Shown piece by piece: positions 20,384-33,200 of a stretch of 64,000 bases of DNA (positions are counted from its first letter, which is position 1; each line of letters begins with the position of its first letter). The stretch is from Dryocosmus kuriphilus. Taxonomy: Eukaryota > Arthropoda > Insecta > Hymenoptera > Cynipidae. Below the pieces are notes generated by a model. The model did not search any database, was not told the origin of the DNA, and saw nothing but the letters and a program-made list of their open reading frames with translations. The position numbers and the translations under genes are program-made. The stretch covers positions 181,242,687 through 181,306,686 of the forward strand of contig CM076191.1 in the NCBI GenBank assembly GCA_038277395.1, written 5' to 3'.

Positions 20384-22905
20384 AGGGCTCGGAACTGCTC
20401 AAGACTAAAAAAAATAGTAAAGTATTAACCATATCTTCAGAAGAAAATTAACCAAAAAGTAACTCAAATTTTTTAAAAAGTGACCAACGTGAAAAGGAAA
20501 TTTAAAAAAAAAATGCAGTTTCACAAGGTTTATGGAGTACTAAATAGAATTTTTAATTATTTAGGATAAGTATCAAAAAATATATCTTGAAATGAAAAGT
20601 CAAAACATCGCATGTTTTGATTCTTCGGGTTAAACTGAAAAGTTTTCAGTCCAACATTTAAAAAAATATTATAGTTGAATTTTCAACTAAAAATAAAAAT
20701 AAAGGATTTTCAACCAAAAATATTTCAATCATTACCAATCAAAGAAAAGGAATATTAAAAAAATTGTTGAATCTCCAACATTTAACAAAAAGATCATTGT
20801 TAATAAAAAACAATTATATTTTCAACAAAAATATTAATTTTAAATGGAATAGTTTAATTTTCAACAAAATAGTTGAATTCTGAACTAAAAAGGATTAATT
20901 CTCAAACGAAAATATTTTAGTTCACTTAATTCAGAAAATATTATTTTAAACCAAATATATTTGAATATTCAACCGACAAAAAGAAATTTTCAGTAAAACA
21001 GTACCTTCAGACAAACAGTTCAATTTTCAAACAAAAAACATGATTTTTAAACCAACGATGCGTTTTTAACAAAATCATAGAATTTCAAAGAAAAGTTGTT
21101 AAATTTTCAAGTCAAAAAGATGAATTCTCAACCAGAAATGGAACAGCTAAGTTTTGAACAAAAAAAATTAGTATATAACCAAAAATAGTTGAATTTTCAA
21201 AAAAAAAAAATTAACTTTCAAACAAAATATTTGAATTTATCATTTAAAGAAGTTTTGTTTTAAACAACAAAAAATTAGTTTGTAACGGAATGGTTTACCT
21301 TTTAACTGAAAAAGACCAATTTTTAACAAAAAAGTTGAATTATTAAGCCAAAAAAAGGACATTTTCAATAAAATATTTTCCACACAAGAAAGATGAATTC
21401 TCAAAAAAAAAAAAAAAAAAAAATATATATATTTTTCAATCAAGTAGTTTAGTTTTCATCCGAAAATAGGATTTTTTAACCAAAGATTAATTTGTATGAA
21501 AATTGTTCGATTTAAAAAAAAGAAAAATAGTTAAATTTTCAACTAGAAAAGATAAATTCTCAACCAAAAATGGAACAGCAGAATTTTTACCGCAAAAATA
21601 TTACTTTGAACCAAAAATAGTTAAATTTCCAATAACAAAAAATTAATTTTCAACCAAAATATTTGAATTTTTCATAAAAAGGTTATATTTTGAAAAACAA
21701 GATAGTGAATTTTTAATAAAAAATAGTTATATTTTCAAGAAAAAAAGGATAGCTTTCAACGGAATAGTTTAATTTTCAATTAAAAATACCAGTTTTTAAA
21801 AAAATAATTGAATTTTCACGCAAGAAAGGTGAACTAAAAAAAAATTATTTTCATTCAAAAAGTTGAATTTTCAACTAAAGAAGATAAATTCTCAACCAAA
21901 AATGGAACATCAGAATTTTTTTTCTTCTAAACAAAGATGGATTTTTTAACAAAATTATTGAAATTCCAACCATGACAGATGAATTTCCAAACAAAACTAT
22001 TATAGTTGAGTTTTGAATACAAAAAAATTAATTTTCAAACAAAAACAGTTGAATTTACATCCAAGAAAGCTGAATTTAAAAAAGCTTTTAAACAAAAATG
22101 AAGTTTTACCAAACTTGTTGAATTTCTAAGAAGATATTAAAGTTGAATTTCAACTGAAAAGAATAATTCTCAACCATAAAAGATGAATTCTTAACCAAAA
22201 TTGTAATAGTTCCTTTTGACTGAAAAATATTATTTTTTCCGCTAAAAATAGTTGAAATATAAACCTTAAGAAAAGGAAATTTCAACAAAAAAAAAAAAAA
22301 TAGATTTTCAATCATAAATAGTTTAAATTTTAACTAAACAGTTGAATTTTCAAGAAAAGAATGACTTTTTAAACAAAAATTTAATGATTGAATTTTCAAC
22401 CAAAAGTGATGAATTTTCAAACAAATCGTTGAATTTTCAAATGAAGAAGATGATTTCTAAACCAGAAATAAGAGAAATGTCTTTTGAACTGAAATATACT
22501 TTTTTCAAGCAAAAATAGTTGATTTTTTAATGGGATTTTATTAATTTAGTCCACATTTATTCGAAAGAAGAGAAAAACGAGAAAACAGGGGGAAAGGGTG
22601 GTGTTCCTTGAAAAGAGTGGAATTTAAAAAAAAAATAGGAAAAACAACAGAATAGGGGAAAGACAGAGAATTTTCAAATTAAATTTATGACAGATTTCCC
22701 GGATCTTTTCATGAATTCCCCTATTTCCCCTTTTTTTTGGAGGTGCAGAAAATTCCGGGCAAATTCTCGATTTCCCGTTTTCTCGGGTTGCTAGACACCC
22801 TGGAAATAAGTTACTTGTGTAATGTGAAATAAAAAATGTAAGTTTTACGTACCCGCAGATAAAAAAGTAACCGAATTGCCAAAAAGTAATCCGTTCCGAG
22901 CCCTG
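20384..22905. mobile_element. hAT-like non-autonomous element D filled with minisatellite
   Basis: Left end cagggctcggaactg and right end gttccgagccctg are inverted copies. The flanking 8-mers agtatatt (20376-20383) and agtgtatt (22906-22913) match at 7 of 8. CAGGG ends plus an 8-bp duplication are characteristic of hAT. The inside is almost entirely degenerate repeats of about 30 bases, with no transposase. Its right-hand duplication directly abuts the left-hand duplication of the next element. Confidence 0.85.
20640..22530. repeat. Degenerate minisatellite, gttgaattttcaac theme
   Basis: Dozens of copies of a phrase like agttgaattttcaaccaaaa, spaced roughly 30-45 bases, with A-rich fillers. 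The core gttgaa...ttcaac is itself self-complementary. Copies are heavily diverged, so amplification is old. Confidence 0.85.
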
Positions 22906-22921
22906 AGTGTATTGTGTGCAT

Positions 22922-25196
22922 TAGGGTGCTCAAAAATACATTGGAAAAATTTTTTTAATGATAGAGTCCGACGCACCCCCCTATTTTGTGAGGTTTCCGG
23001 AGAAAATAATTCCCTATTTTTTTTTATTTTTAGTGCTGCCTCAAGGGTCTCGAAAAATACATGGGATTTTACATGCAAAAATGATGATTTTTAGAAAAAT
23101 GAGGTACACATTTTTGGGTTTCTAGTTAGCTTTCGGGACATTATCAGAACTTTTTGGGGAGTCTTCAAGGAATAATTTCTGATAAACAGCTTTAAATTTT
23201 CACTCTCCGTTCCCCTCCAGCAGAGCCCCAAAAATGCCCCGAAAAACTGAAATGGAGAATTTTGACCGAAATTGGCACAAAAGAGTTTTGTTTTTCCATT
23301 TTCGCACTATAACTTGTTGGTACTCGATAAGACAAATATTTTTTATGATTTGTCAACTAATTTTTAATTGTTTAAACAATTTATATTTGTTTAAATAATC
23401 TTTTTTTTCGTCACAGCACATTACGAGGCCATTTTTTGCGTTTAACGACACTAAGCCATATTCATGGATACTTATTTATGTTTTAAGTGGTTTTAAATTG
23501 TTTAAACAATTTATTATTATTTATTTTCAACTTTCTCCAAAAAACAGGTACAGAACTCTAGTTTTTTTTAAATTTGCTCTACCGTGTCATCTGAAATTAA
23601 ATATACACGAAAATCAGATGTCATGATACTATTTTGGCAACAAATTTGTTTTTGTTTAAACAATTTTACATTATTTATTTGTAACTTTCTCAAAAAAACC
23701 GGTGGAGAACTCTAGTTTTTTTAATTTGCTCAACCTTGACTTCTGAAATTAAATATACTCGAAAATCAAATGTCATGATACTATTTGTGCAAGAAATTTG
23801 TACCTGTTTAAACAAGTTTATGTTATTTATTTGTAACTTTCTCAAAAAGACCGGTGGAGAAATCTAGTTTTTTTTTTAATTTGCTCAACCTTGTCGCTTA
23901 AAATTAAATATTTACAAAAATCTAATGTTATGCTACCATTATTGCAACAAATTTGTTTTTGTTTAAACAGTTTTTGTTCGTTGTAACAATTTTTTTCCAA
24001 AGAAAATGGTTGTTATTTTGTATCTTCCGTAAATAGTGCTGTAATTTTTAAATTTTTGAAGCAGAATTTTTTTCTGAGAAGATTTTGTAACTGTTTAAAC
24101 AATTTATTAAACTTTAGTTCCTAATTAAAAAAAAATTTGATAAAAAGGTGTAGCTTTTTTGCAGATTGGCTTTATTGTGAACTATTTACGGAAGATACAA
24201 AATATCAACCACTTTCTTTGGGAAAAGATTGTTACAACAAACAAAAATTGTTTAAACAAATACAAATTTGTTGCAATAATGGTACCATAACATTCAATTT
24301 TGTGAATATTTAATTTTAAGTGCCAAGGTTGAGCAAATTAAAAAAAACTAGAGGTCTGTACCTGTTTTATGGAGAAAGTTGAAAATAAATAATATAAAAT
24401 TGTTTCAACAAAAACAAATTTGTTGCAAAAATAGTATCATGACATCTGATTTTCGTGTATATTTAATTTCAAACGTCAAGGTTGAGCAAATTAAAAAAAA
24501 CTAGAGTTCTCCACCGGTTTTTTTGAGAAAGTTACAAACAAATAATATAAAATTGTTTAAACAAAAACAAATTGGTTGCAAAAATAGTATCATGACATTT
24601 GATTTTCGAGTATATTTAATTCCGAACGTCAAGGTTGAGCAAATTAAAAAAAACTAGAGGTCTGTACCTGTTTTTTGGAGAAAGTTGAAAATAAATAATA
24701 ATAAATTGTTTAAACAATTTAAAGCCACTTGAAACATAAACAAGTGTCCTTGAAAATGTCTTAGTGTCTGATTAAACGCAAAAAATAACCTCGTAATGTG
24801 CTGTCACGAAAAAAAAGATTATTTAAACAAATATAAATTGTTTAAACAATGAAAAATTAGTTGACAAATGATCAAAAATATTTGTCTTATCGAGTAACAA
24901 CAAATTATGGTGCGAAAATGGAGAAACAAAACTCTTTTGTGCCAATTTCGGTCAAAATTCTCCATTTCAGTTTTCGGGGCATTTTTGGGGCTCTGCTGGA
25001 GGGGGTAGAGGGGGGGGGGGTTGAAAATTTAAAGTTGTTTATCAGAAATTATTCCTTGAAGACTCCCCAAAAAGTTCTGATAATGTCCCGAAAGCTAACT
25101 ATAAACCCACAAATTTGTACCTCATTTTTCTAAAAATCATCATTTTCCCATGTAAAATCCCATGTATTTTTCGGGGCCCTTGAGGCAGCACTAAGA

Positions 25197-25243
<47 letters not shown>

Positions 25244-25319
25244 GGAAATTATTTTCTCCGGAAGCCTCACAAAATAGGGGGGTGCGTCGTAAAAAAAAAA
25301 GTCATTTTGAGCCACCCTA
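22922..25319. mobile_element. hAT-like palindromic element C (2.4 kb)
   Basis: Perfect 8-bp duplication gtgtgcat (22914-22921 and 25320-25327). Ends tagggtgctcaaaa and, in complement, tagggtggctcaaaa. The arms are inverted copies for over 1.1 kb each: ccgacgcacccccctatttt, ttgtgaggtttccggagaaa and ttagctttcgggacattatc all recur in complement on the right with few changes. The axis lies near 24100. About a dozen copies of the palindrome tgtttaaaca are spread along both arms. The right arm has gained a 43-base A tract (25199-25241). No coding capacity. Confidence 0.93.
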
Positions 25320-25327
25320 GTGTGCAT

Positions 25328-26532
25328 AAATAATTATATATACCATATATACACGAGTTTGTGATGAATGTGTGAAGTGTGAATATCGTGTACGTATGTG
25401 CAAAAGAGCGAAACTTTCTGCATACGCATTTATTTAAAGATCCTAATAAACTTTATAAACTCAGCAGCCTCGTGTACATCACATTTGGCGCATAATGCAC
25501 ATTCAACATCTTTATTTTCTTAATTAATCCCTCTTCGCTATTAAAGTCGGTTTTGCGATTTTCTATTTGCGCTAGAATGAATTAAGTCTAGAAAAAAAAT
25601 GAAATTGCTCTAAAAGATCTAGAATTTTTTTTTAATAAGACTACGCGATGATACCCTGATGAACGAGTCGCAAATTGGTGGAATATCGATCAAATACTTT
25701 CCAAGGATGCGCGCGATAATTATCTGTGAATGTGATACGGGGCCCGAAAGGACTCAGTTCGAAAGGGCTATTTCCAATTTTGCATGCTTTGTTACATACG
25801 CATTGTGCTTATCGCTGTATACATATACATATACATATGCATATGTATATACATATACATACATATACACACATATACACACACAATATATATACATATA
25901 TATATATACGATTGGAGGAATACTTATTTGCATAGACACATTCAAGTTCATCAAGTGCTCAACGCTCAACTTACGTCGACGAATTTTCAAAAATTAATTG
26001 AAATCCTGCCATAGAAACCAATAAAAAATGTTAATGTGTTTCTTTCATTTAAAGGGTGTCATTCCATAACAGCCGAAACGCCATCTTTTCGAGAAAAATT
26101 GGAAGTGGGGTTTTTAAGAATGAAATCAACAAAATAAGGAAAAAATGAAATATAATTGCTTGTTTTTCTTGTAAATTCAAAATCTGATTTTTGAGAGTGC
26201 GATTTGTCTCTCCTGAACAATTTTGATTTTTTGAGTTAGGTTTTTATTGAATGACATACTTCATTTGGGAAAAAATGTATATGTAACATAACCTCTCCAA
26301 ATTAACTGATTTCATCAGTTGAATTCTCCCTCAATCAGTGGTTCTGTTCTTACAGATAACTGATTCAATTAGTAATTTTTATTTCACTAATGGAATTAGT
26401 ATATGTTTACTAATTATCAGTAATTGAATTCTAGCTATGTCAATTAGTAATATTCAACTGATAATCAGTTATATTTTACTAATTCAAAGTGACAGAGTAG
26501 AATTAAACAGCATCTCAGTTGCCACAATTCAG
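25328..26532. other. Spacer with microsatellite and ATCAGT/ACTGAT clusters
   Basis: Apart from the microsatellite at 25815-25912, 26290-26510 is dense in short self-complementary words (aactgatttcatcagttg, ctaatggaattag, caactgataatcagtt). No gene recognised. A 112-codon frame at 25659-25997 depends on the microsatellite and is rejected as a gene. Confidence 0.5.
25815..25912. repeat. TA/CA/ACAT microsatellite
   Basis: About 100 bases of interrupted (acatat)n, (ac)n and (ta)n. Confidence 0.95.
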
Positions 26533-27872
26533 CCCTAGTAAAAATGGCAGATAGAATCCTAATAGAAACCTAATAGCGTGTACTTTCTATTAGTTTCTAT
26601 TATTTTTGAAAGCGGGTTTTGTTCCCGGTTTCTATGCGTCTCTATGCGGCTTTTAAGCGGCAAATAAAAACTTCCTAATAGGATCTATTCGGTTTCTAAT
26701 AGGATTTGTTTGGAGTAAAGATACTTTCAAAGTGGAAGTTATTAGGATCCAAAATGTTTTGTAATCGGATATCTAATAGAACCCTAATAGAATCCTAATA
26801 GAAACCTAATAGGGTTTACTTTCTATTAGGTTCTATTATTTCGGAAAGCGGGTTATGTTCCCGGTTTCTATGCGATTTCTAAGCGGAAAATAAGAACTTT
26901 CTAATAGGATCTATGCGGTTTCTAATTACAATTTGTTTGGTGCAAAGTTACTTTCAAAGTGGATCTAATTAGGAATGCTCTGCACGGAATATTTTCGGCA
27001 TCCGCATAGCCCGTTCCGGTTTCCTATCTGGTTCTATCCGGAAACTTATACGGTATTTGTGTCCGTTTTCTTATGCGGTTATATCCGGCAGTTTGTTGGT
27101 ATTTAAAATTTTTCTATCTGATTTCTTATCTGGCTCTATACGGAATATTTTCTGTACCCGCATTGCCTTATCCTAACAGATACTCGTACTGTGAAAGCAC
27201 CAAAAAAAGGATCGATGACGATCAAGCAGATGTATTAGATACATCTTTTCATTCTAACTAATAGTGAAAAATTGTGGCTAACTTATCGCCCCGACGATCG
27301 ACTACTATTGTGAGACAAGAATCCCTGCGCTCCTGGCGGAATTATTCTGAACTGCTGACCAGATCCGACAAGGTTCCGGATAGGGCCAGATAAGATTCCG
27401 TCGGGCGAATAATTTGATTTTATGATTTAAATGTCCGCTGGAAAGCCGGAGAGAACCAGATAGCTAATAGAGCCACTTTTAATGCAGAACTTTGAATTTT
27501 AATAAAATAAAATAAATTCCATTAATCTACTTCCATTCCTAATAGAGCCTATTAGAGAAGCAATTTTGTACTTGTAACATTTCGAGTAAATGAATATCTC
27601 ATTGGTTCCAATTAAAACCTATTAGAGTAATCCTGCAAGAAGAATATTTGTTTTCGAAAGTATATAAGTGCCTAATAGAGCCAAATAGAAATCTTTTTTC
27701 AGTTACAATTTCTGTCCCAATAATGGATTAAATACCGATTACAACCGGTTAGAAACCAAGTTGAAATAAAACTTCTCATAAAAACCATTTAGAGGCATAT
27801 AGAAATGTAAGTGGATCCTATGTGCCATTTAAACGGTTTCTATTATTTAGTTATTCGGCATTTTTACTAGGG
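26533..27872. mobile_element. Non-autonomous element, ccctagtaaaaatgg ends (1.34 kb)
   Basis: Ends ccctagtaaaaatg and catttttactaggg are exact complements. The inside is built from repeats of aatagaatcctaatagaaac and gggttttgttcccggtttct. Two direct copies of about 240 bp occupy 26545-26780 and 26785-27000. Flanks share only ag. The same terminal motif, with G for A, bounds the element at 28791-29066, so both probably used the same transposase. No coding capacity. Confidence 0.8.
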
Positions 27873-28129
27873 AGTAATTTACCGTAATTAATCTTTGATA
27901 AATACAGTTGCTTACCCTATCTGGTAACAATAAAATGTGCAGAAGTTATAGAAACACTTCAGCATTTTTTCAATTTTAATTATATCCGTCAACGAAAAGT
28001 CAACTTCATAATTTTGACAGAAATTGATGAAAGATTTAAGAGGCTTTCAATAATTCTTTTGGGCAATACAAATTGGGAGAAACAGTTTCAGGAAAGTGAA
28101 AAATTCTTCGAGGAAGGTGAGCTCCAATC

Positions 28130-28224
28130 GAACGACCGATACTCTATTATAATCTGTAGACCTAGAGGGCGGTAGTTCGCAAATGGGGACATCGCCCTAG
28201 CGACAGGCCCCGGGGCCCCGGGTT
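28130..28224 (-). other. GC-rich block downstream of the candidate exon
   Basis: Would be 3' UTR if the exon at 28225-28364 is real. It includes the self-complementary ccccggggccccgggg-type run at 28208-28222 and ctagggcgatgtccccattt in complement. Confidence 0.3.
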
Positions 28225-28364
28225 CTAAATGGCATCCAGAGCACGAGGATCTTGTTGGCGTCGTCGCGAGTATTCAAATTCCTCTTCGGTTCCATACTCT
28301 TGATCTCCTCGATCTCCTCGATCGCGATCCAATCTCTCTAGGCGTGATCTTCTGTAGGCGGATC
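28225..28364 (-). CDS. Candidate 3'-terminal coding exon of a host gene
   Basis: On the minus strand an excellent acceptor (branch-like taactaat, then ctgtgtctttttacag) precedes 28364. From there one frame (starting after a split codon) runs 45 residues to TAG at 28225-28227: SAYRRSRLERLDRDRGDRGD, then QEYGTEEEFEYSRRRQQDPR and ALDAI. The peptide is charged, with RDRGDRGD repeats, and the segment is much GC-richer than its surroundings. The other two frames have stops. I do not recognise the protein. The upstream exon was not found; a GC-rich block at 28465-28590 is a possible source. Unproven. Confidence 0.4.
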
Positions 28365-28464
28365 CTGTAAAAAGACACAGATTAGTTACAATGGCTCTAT
28401 TATGAAATTAACGAAAGAGAAGCGATTATCAATAATATAGTGCAGAAAGCAGTTATAAACTTCC

Positions 28465-28590
28465 GTGATTAGCCCTTTCTAACTGATGGCCCTCTTCGGG
28501 ACCGCTCAAGGCTTCGCAAAGGCGACCTACCCTGGAAAAGCCCAGCTAGTTCCTCGCAGGGGCCAACAATGATCGCCCTCTTTTTGCGTC
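28465..28590 (-). other. GC-rich block, possible upstream exon
   Basis: On the minus strand two frames stay open. One reads RRKKRAIIVGPCEELAGLFQ and onward; the other, after a possible acceptor cttttccag, reads VGRLCEALSGPEEGHQLERA. No donor in a suitable phase to join the exon at 28364 was found. It stands out from flanking AT-rich DNA but function is unknown. Confidence 0.2.
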
Positions 28591-28790
28591 TCAAAAAATA
28601 TCTGAAGTCCGATAATCGCAGTTTGAAAATAAACTAAAAAAATACTTCAAAGAAGGAAGGTTGGATATTAAATTTTGCAAAAAAACGGGTTTGAAATTAG
28701 TTTGTTGAACATCTTTTTGAATGTTGGATTCTTCTTTTCACTTTTGACCTTCTAGACTCGAGAGACCCAACAAAGGCCCTTGCACCCCTT

Positions 28791-29066
28791 CCCTGGTAAA
28801 AATTTCGGAAAGAACATTTCGGAAAGGTTTGTGTACAGTTTTCTTTCAGATTGCTTCCAAAATCTTCATCCGAAACTTTCCGCTTCTATCAGAAATTTGG
28901 CCCAATTGTAAATTAAATTAAGAACATTTTTTATTAAAATCTGATATTGATTTTCCATCAGAAATTTTCTGAAGGAATCGGACGCAGATTTCTGAAAGAT
29001 TCGGAAAGAAATGAAAACGATTGAATAGATTCGGAAACAACTTTCTATCAGAAATTTCTACCAGGG
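28791..29066. mobile_element. MITE, ccctggtaaaaattt ends (276 bp)
   Basis: Left ccctggtaaaaatttcgg and right aaatttctaccaggg are inverted copies. The inside repeats tcggaaa / tttccga and ttctatcagaaattt motifs. No target duplication could be seen and there is no coding capacity. Confidence 0.75.
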
Positions 29067-29299
29067 ATTGTTCGTCGCAACAAGAATTCTCAGTCGGATT
29101 ACCAGATTAAAAGTTTATCATTAAATATTTAATAGATCTGTAAGGATAAATTAGCGAATTTTTGATTGCATAACATTTAACGTTAAAAGTAAATAGCGAT
29201 AAACTGTACATTTTTTACAATTTTTAAAAATATTCTTATAAAAATTTTTCCCTCATGCTTAGTATCTCTTGAATTTAATTCATATTGGTGAATACAAGA

Positions 29300-29540
29300 A
29301 AAAACATTTTGACTTTTAACTTTAATTGTTGTAAAGAAATTTTATTAACAAATTGTTAAAATTATCTATTTGTTTTGAAAGTATTTTATGCATTGAAGCT
29401 TTACAGAAAAGATGATCTTTAATCATGAAAATATGACATCCAATATTATTTGTTAATGATGAATAACTTTTAAAATAACGGTCAGATAAACTATTTATTG
29501 ATCCATTAAGTATCAATAACCAATATCAGTCTATCAATAT
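29300..29540 (-). repeat. Left member of an inverted pair around the 164-bp satellite
   Basis: In complement, tacttaatggatcaataaat and tttatctgaccgt match the right member at 34630-34740. A 64-codon minus-strand frame (29322-29516, NGSINSLSDRYFKSYSSL) parallels NGSINILSDR on the right, so the pair may come from the end of a coding element. Not assigned. Confidence 0.5.
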
Positions 29541-30234
29541 CAATATCAATAGTTACGTGACTGCAATGCCCTGCTGAAAGTAAAAAGATTAAAGAAGATA
29601 GAAATTTGAGGATAGAAAAAGATAGAAATTTTCAATCCTTGCCAAGTACACACTTTGCATCTTTGAAACTTTATCTTTTTCTCGCCACGCATGTATGCAA
29701 CTGTCTATATTTTTGTATCCCTGACTCTATCCTTTTTGCCTATATCTTTTCCTTTCATGAGTCTATCCACCTTTTCGTGAATATCTATAATTTTGTATCC
29801 ATGATTTTCTATCAATCTCTATCCGCGAGCCTACGGATTTTTCTAATTTTTTTTATATGTTGCGAGAAGTAATTAATGATTCATTCTTTATTTATTCCTT
29901 GATACAAGAACTATCAAGATTTAAAAACATCCGAAACATTAAGCAATATCTCGGACCTGGAAAGCAGTGAGTCGATGGAATGGCAAGCCTCCAAAGTTGA
30001 ATTAATGGATGCAAGTTAACACTGACTTAAAGTTTCGACAATTAATTTCTCATGTTTGAAAGTGTTGCACCTAACACGCCACGTAGCGACCTAATTTATA
30101 TGAAACTATTGGATTGAAGTGGATTGAAAAATTTGAATTCAAAAGGATAGATGTTCTTTTTATTTCAAGAGAGATAGAGAAGGATTCACTTACATACAAA
30201 AATAGAAAAAGATACACGAGGATAAGTAGAGGAT

Positions 30235-33200
30235 AAATTTTGATAGAAATACTGCGACTCAAAATGATAGGGCTGACTCATATTGGAGAAGAGAAAGGAA
30301 AGGGCTCATCTGGATAGAAAAACAGGGATTGAAAAAGATAAGCATCATTTTGTATTGCCGAACGGATAGAAACAGATAGACGTGGATAATCAGAGGATAC
30401 ACTTCGATAGAAATACTGCGATTCAAAAGGATAGGGCTGACTTATATTGCAGAAGATAGAAACGGAAGCACTTGGATAAAAAAATAGGGATTGAAAGATA
30501 AGCAGGATTTTATATTGCCCAACGGACAGAAAAAAAGGCGTGGATAAGCAGAGGATACATTTTGATAGAAATGCTGCGATTCAAAAGGATAGGACTGACT
30601 TATATTGAAAAGAGAAAGGAAAGGGTTCATTTGGATAGAAAAACAGGGATTGAAAAAGATAAGCATCATTTTGTATTGCCGAACGGATAGAAAAAGATAG
30701 ACCTGGATAATCAGAGGATATATTTTGATAGAAATACTGCGATTCAAAAGGATAGGGCTGACTTATATTGCAGAAGATAGAAACGGAAGCACTTGGATAA
30801 AAAAATAGGGATTGAAAGATAAGCAGGATTTTATATTGCCCAACGGATAGAAAAAGATAGACGTGGATAAGCAGAGGATACATTTTGATAGAAATGCTGC
30901 GATTCAAAAGGATAGGGCTGACGTATATTGGGGAACAGAAAGGAAAGGGTTCATTTGGATAGAAAAACAGGGATTGAAACAGATAAGCATCATTTTGTAT
31001 TGCCGAACGGATAGAAAAAGGTAGACATGGACAACCAGAGATACATTTTGATAGAAATGCTGCGATTCAAAAGGATAGGGCTGACATATATTGGAGAATA
31101 GAAAGGAAAGGGTTCATTTCGATAGAAAAACATGGATTGAAAAAGATAAGCATCATTTTGTATTTTCGAACGGATAGAAAAAGATAGACGTGGATAAGCA
31201 GAGGATACAGTTTGATAGAAATTCTGCGTTTCAAAAGGATAGGGCTGACTTATATTGGAGAAGAGCAGGAAACGGTTCATTTGGATAGAAAAACATGGAT
31301 TGAAAAAGATAAGCATCATTTTGTATTGCCGAACGGACAGAAAAAGATAGACCTGGATAATCAGAGGATATATCTTGATAGAAATACTGCGATTCAAAAG
31401 GATAGGGTTGACTTATATTGCAGAAGAGAAAGAAAAGAACTCACTCAGATATAAAAACGGGGATTGAAAAAGATAAGCAGGATTTTGTATTGCCGGACGG
31501 ATAGAAAATGATAGACCTGGATAATCAGAGGATACATTTTGATAGAAATACTGCGGTGCAAAAGGATAGGGCTGACGTATATTGGAGAACAGAAAGGAAA
31601 GGGTTCATTTGGACAGAAAAACATGGATTGAAAGAGGTAAGCATCATTTTGTATTGCCGAACGGATAGAAAAAGATAGACGTGGATAAGCAGAGGATACA
31701 TTTTGATAGAAATGCTGCGATTCAAAAGGATAGGGCTGACGTATATTGGAGAACAGAAAGGAAAGGGTTCATTTGGATAGAAAAACAGGGATTGAAACAG
31801 ATAAGCATCATTTTGTATTGCCGAACGGATAGAAAAAGATAGACATGGACAACCAGAGGATACATTTTGATAGAAATGCTGCGATTCAAAAGGATAGGGC
31901 TGACGTATATTGGAGAACAGAAAGGAAAGGGTTCATTTGGATAGAAAAACATGGATTGAAAAAGATAAGCATCATTTTGTATTTTCGAACGGATAGAAAA
32001 AGATACACGTGGATAAGCAGAGGATACAGTTTGATAGAAATTCTGCGATTCAAAAGGATAGGGCTCACTTATATTGGAGAAGAGCAAGGAAACGGTTCAT
32101 TTGGATAGAAAAACAGGGATTGAAACAGATAAGAATCATTTTGTATTGCCGAACGGATAGAAAAAGATAGACACGGACAACCAGAGGATACATTTTGATA
32201 GAAATGCTGCGATTCAAAAGGATAGGGCTGACGTATATTGGAGAACAGAAAGGAAAGGGTTCATTTGGATAGAAAAACATGGATTGAAAAAGATAAGCAT
32301 CATTTTTTATTTTCGAAAGGATAGAAAAAGATAGACGTGGATAAGCAGAGGATACAGTTTGATAGAAATTCTGCGATTCAAAAGGATAGGGCTGACTTAT
32401 ATTGGAGAAGAGCAAGGAAACGGTTCATTTGGATAGAAAAACATGAATTGAAAAAGATAAGCATCATTTTGTATTGCCGAACGGATAGAAAAAGATAGAC
32501 CTGGATAATCAGAGGATATATTTTGATAGAAATACTGCGATTCAAAAGGATAGGGTTGACTTATATTGCAGAAGAGAAAGAAAAGAACTCACTCAGATAT
32601 AAAAACAGGGATTGAAAAAGATAAGCAGGATTTTGTATTGCCGGACGGATAGTAAAAGATAGACCTGGATAATCAGAGGATACATTTTGATAGAAATACT
32701 GCGGTGGAAAAGGATAGGGCTGACGTATATTGGAGAACAGAAAGGAAAGGGTTCATTTGGATAGAAAAACAGGGATTGAAACAGATAAGCATCATTTCGT
32801 ATTGCCGAACGGATAGAAAAAGATAGACACGGACAACCAGAGGATACATTTTGATAGAAATGCTGCGATTCAAAAGGATAGGGCTGACTTATATTGGAGA
32901 ACAGAAAGGAAAGGGTTCATTTGGATAGAAAAACATGGATTGAAAAAGATAAGCATCATTTTGTATTTTCGAACGGATAGAAAAAGATAGACCTGGATAA
33001 TCAGAGGATATATTTTGATAGAAATACTGCGATTCAAAAGGATAGGGTTGACTTATATTGCAGAAGAGAAAGAAAAGAATTCACTCAGATATAAAAACAG
33101 GGATTGAAAAAGATAAGCAAGATTTTGTATTGCCGGACGGATAGAAAAAGATAGACCTGGATAATCAGAGGATACACTTAAATAGAAATACTGCGATTCA

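Noticed and set aside
25659..25997. 112-codon frame with Tyr/Thr/His repeats
   Set aside because: Generated by the TA/CA microsatellite.
26054..26262. Possible terminal repeats gtgtcattcc / tgaatgacat
   Set aside because: Match is only about nine bases with no target duplication; too weak to call an element.
30442..32415. Long minus-strand open frames (up to 135 codons) in the 30-33 kb region
   Set aside because: They are translations of the 164-bp satellite. The frame repeats with the unit and has no start, domain or codon signal of its own.
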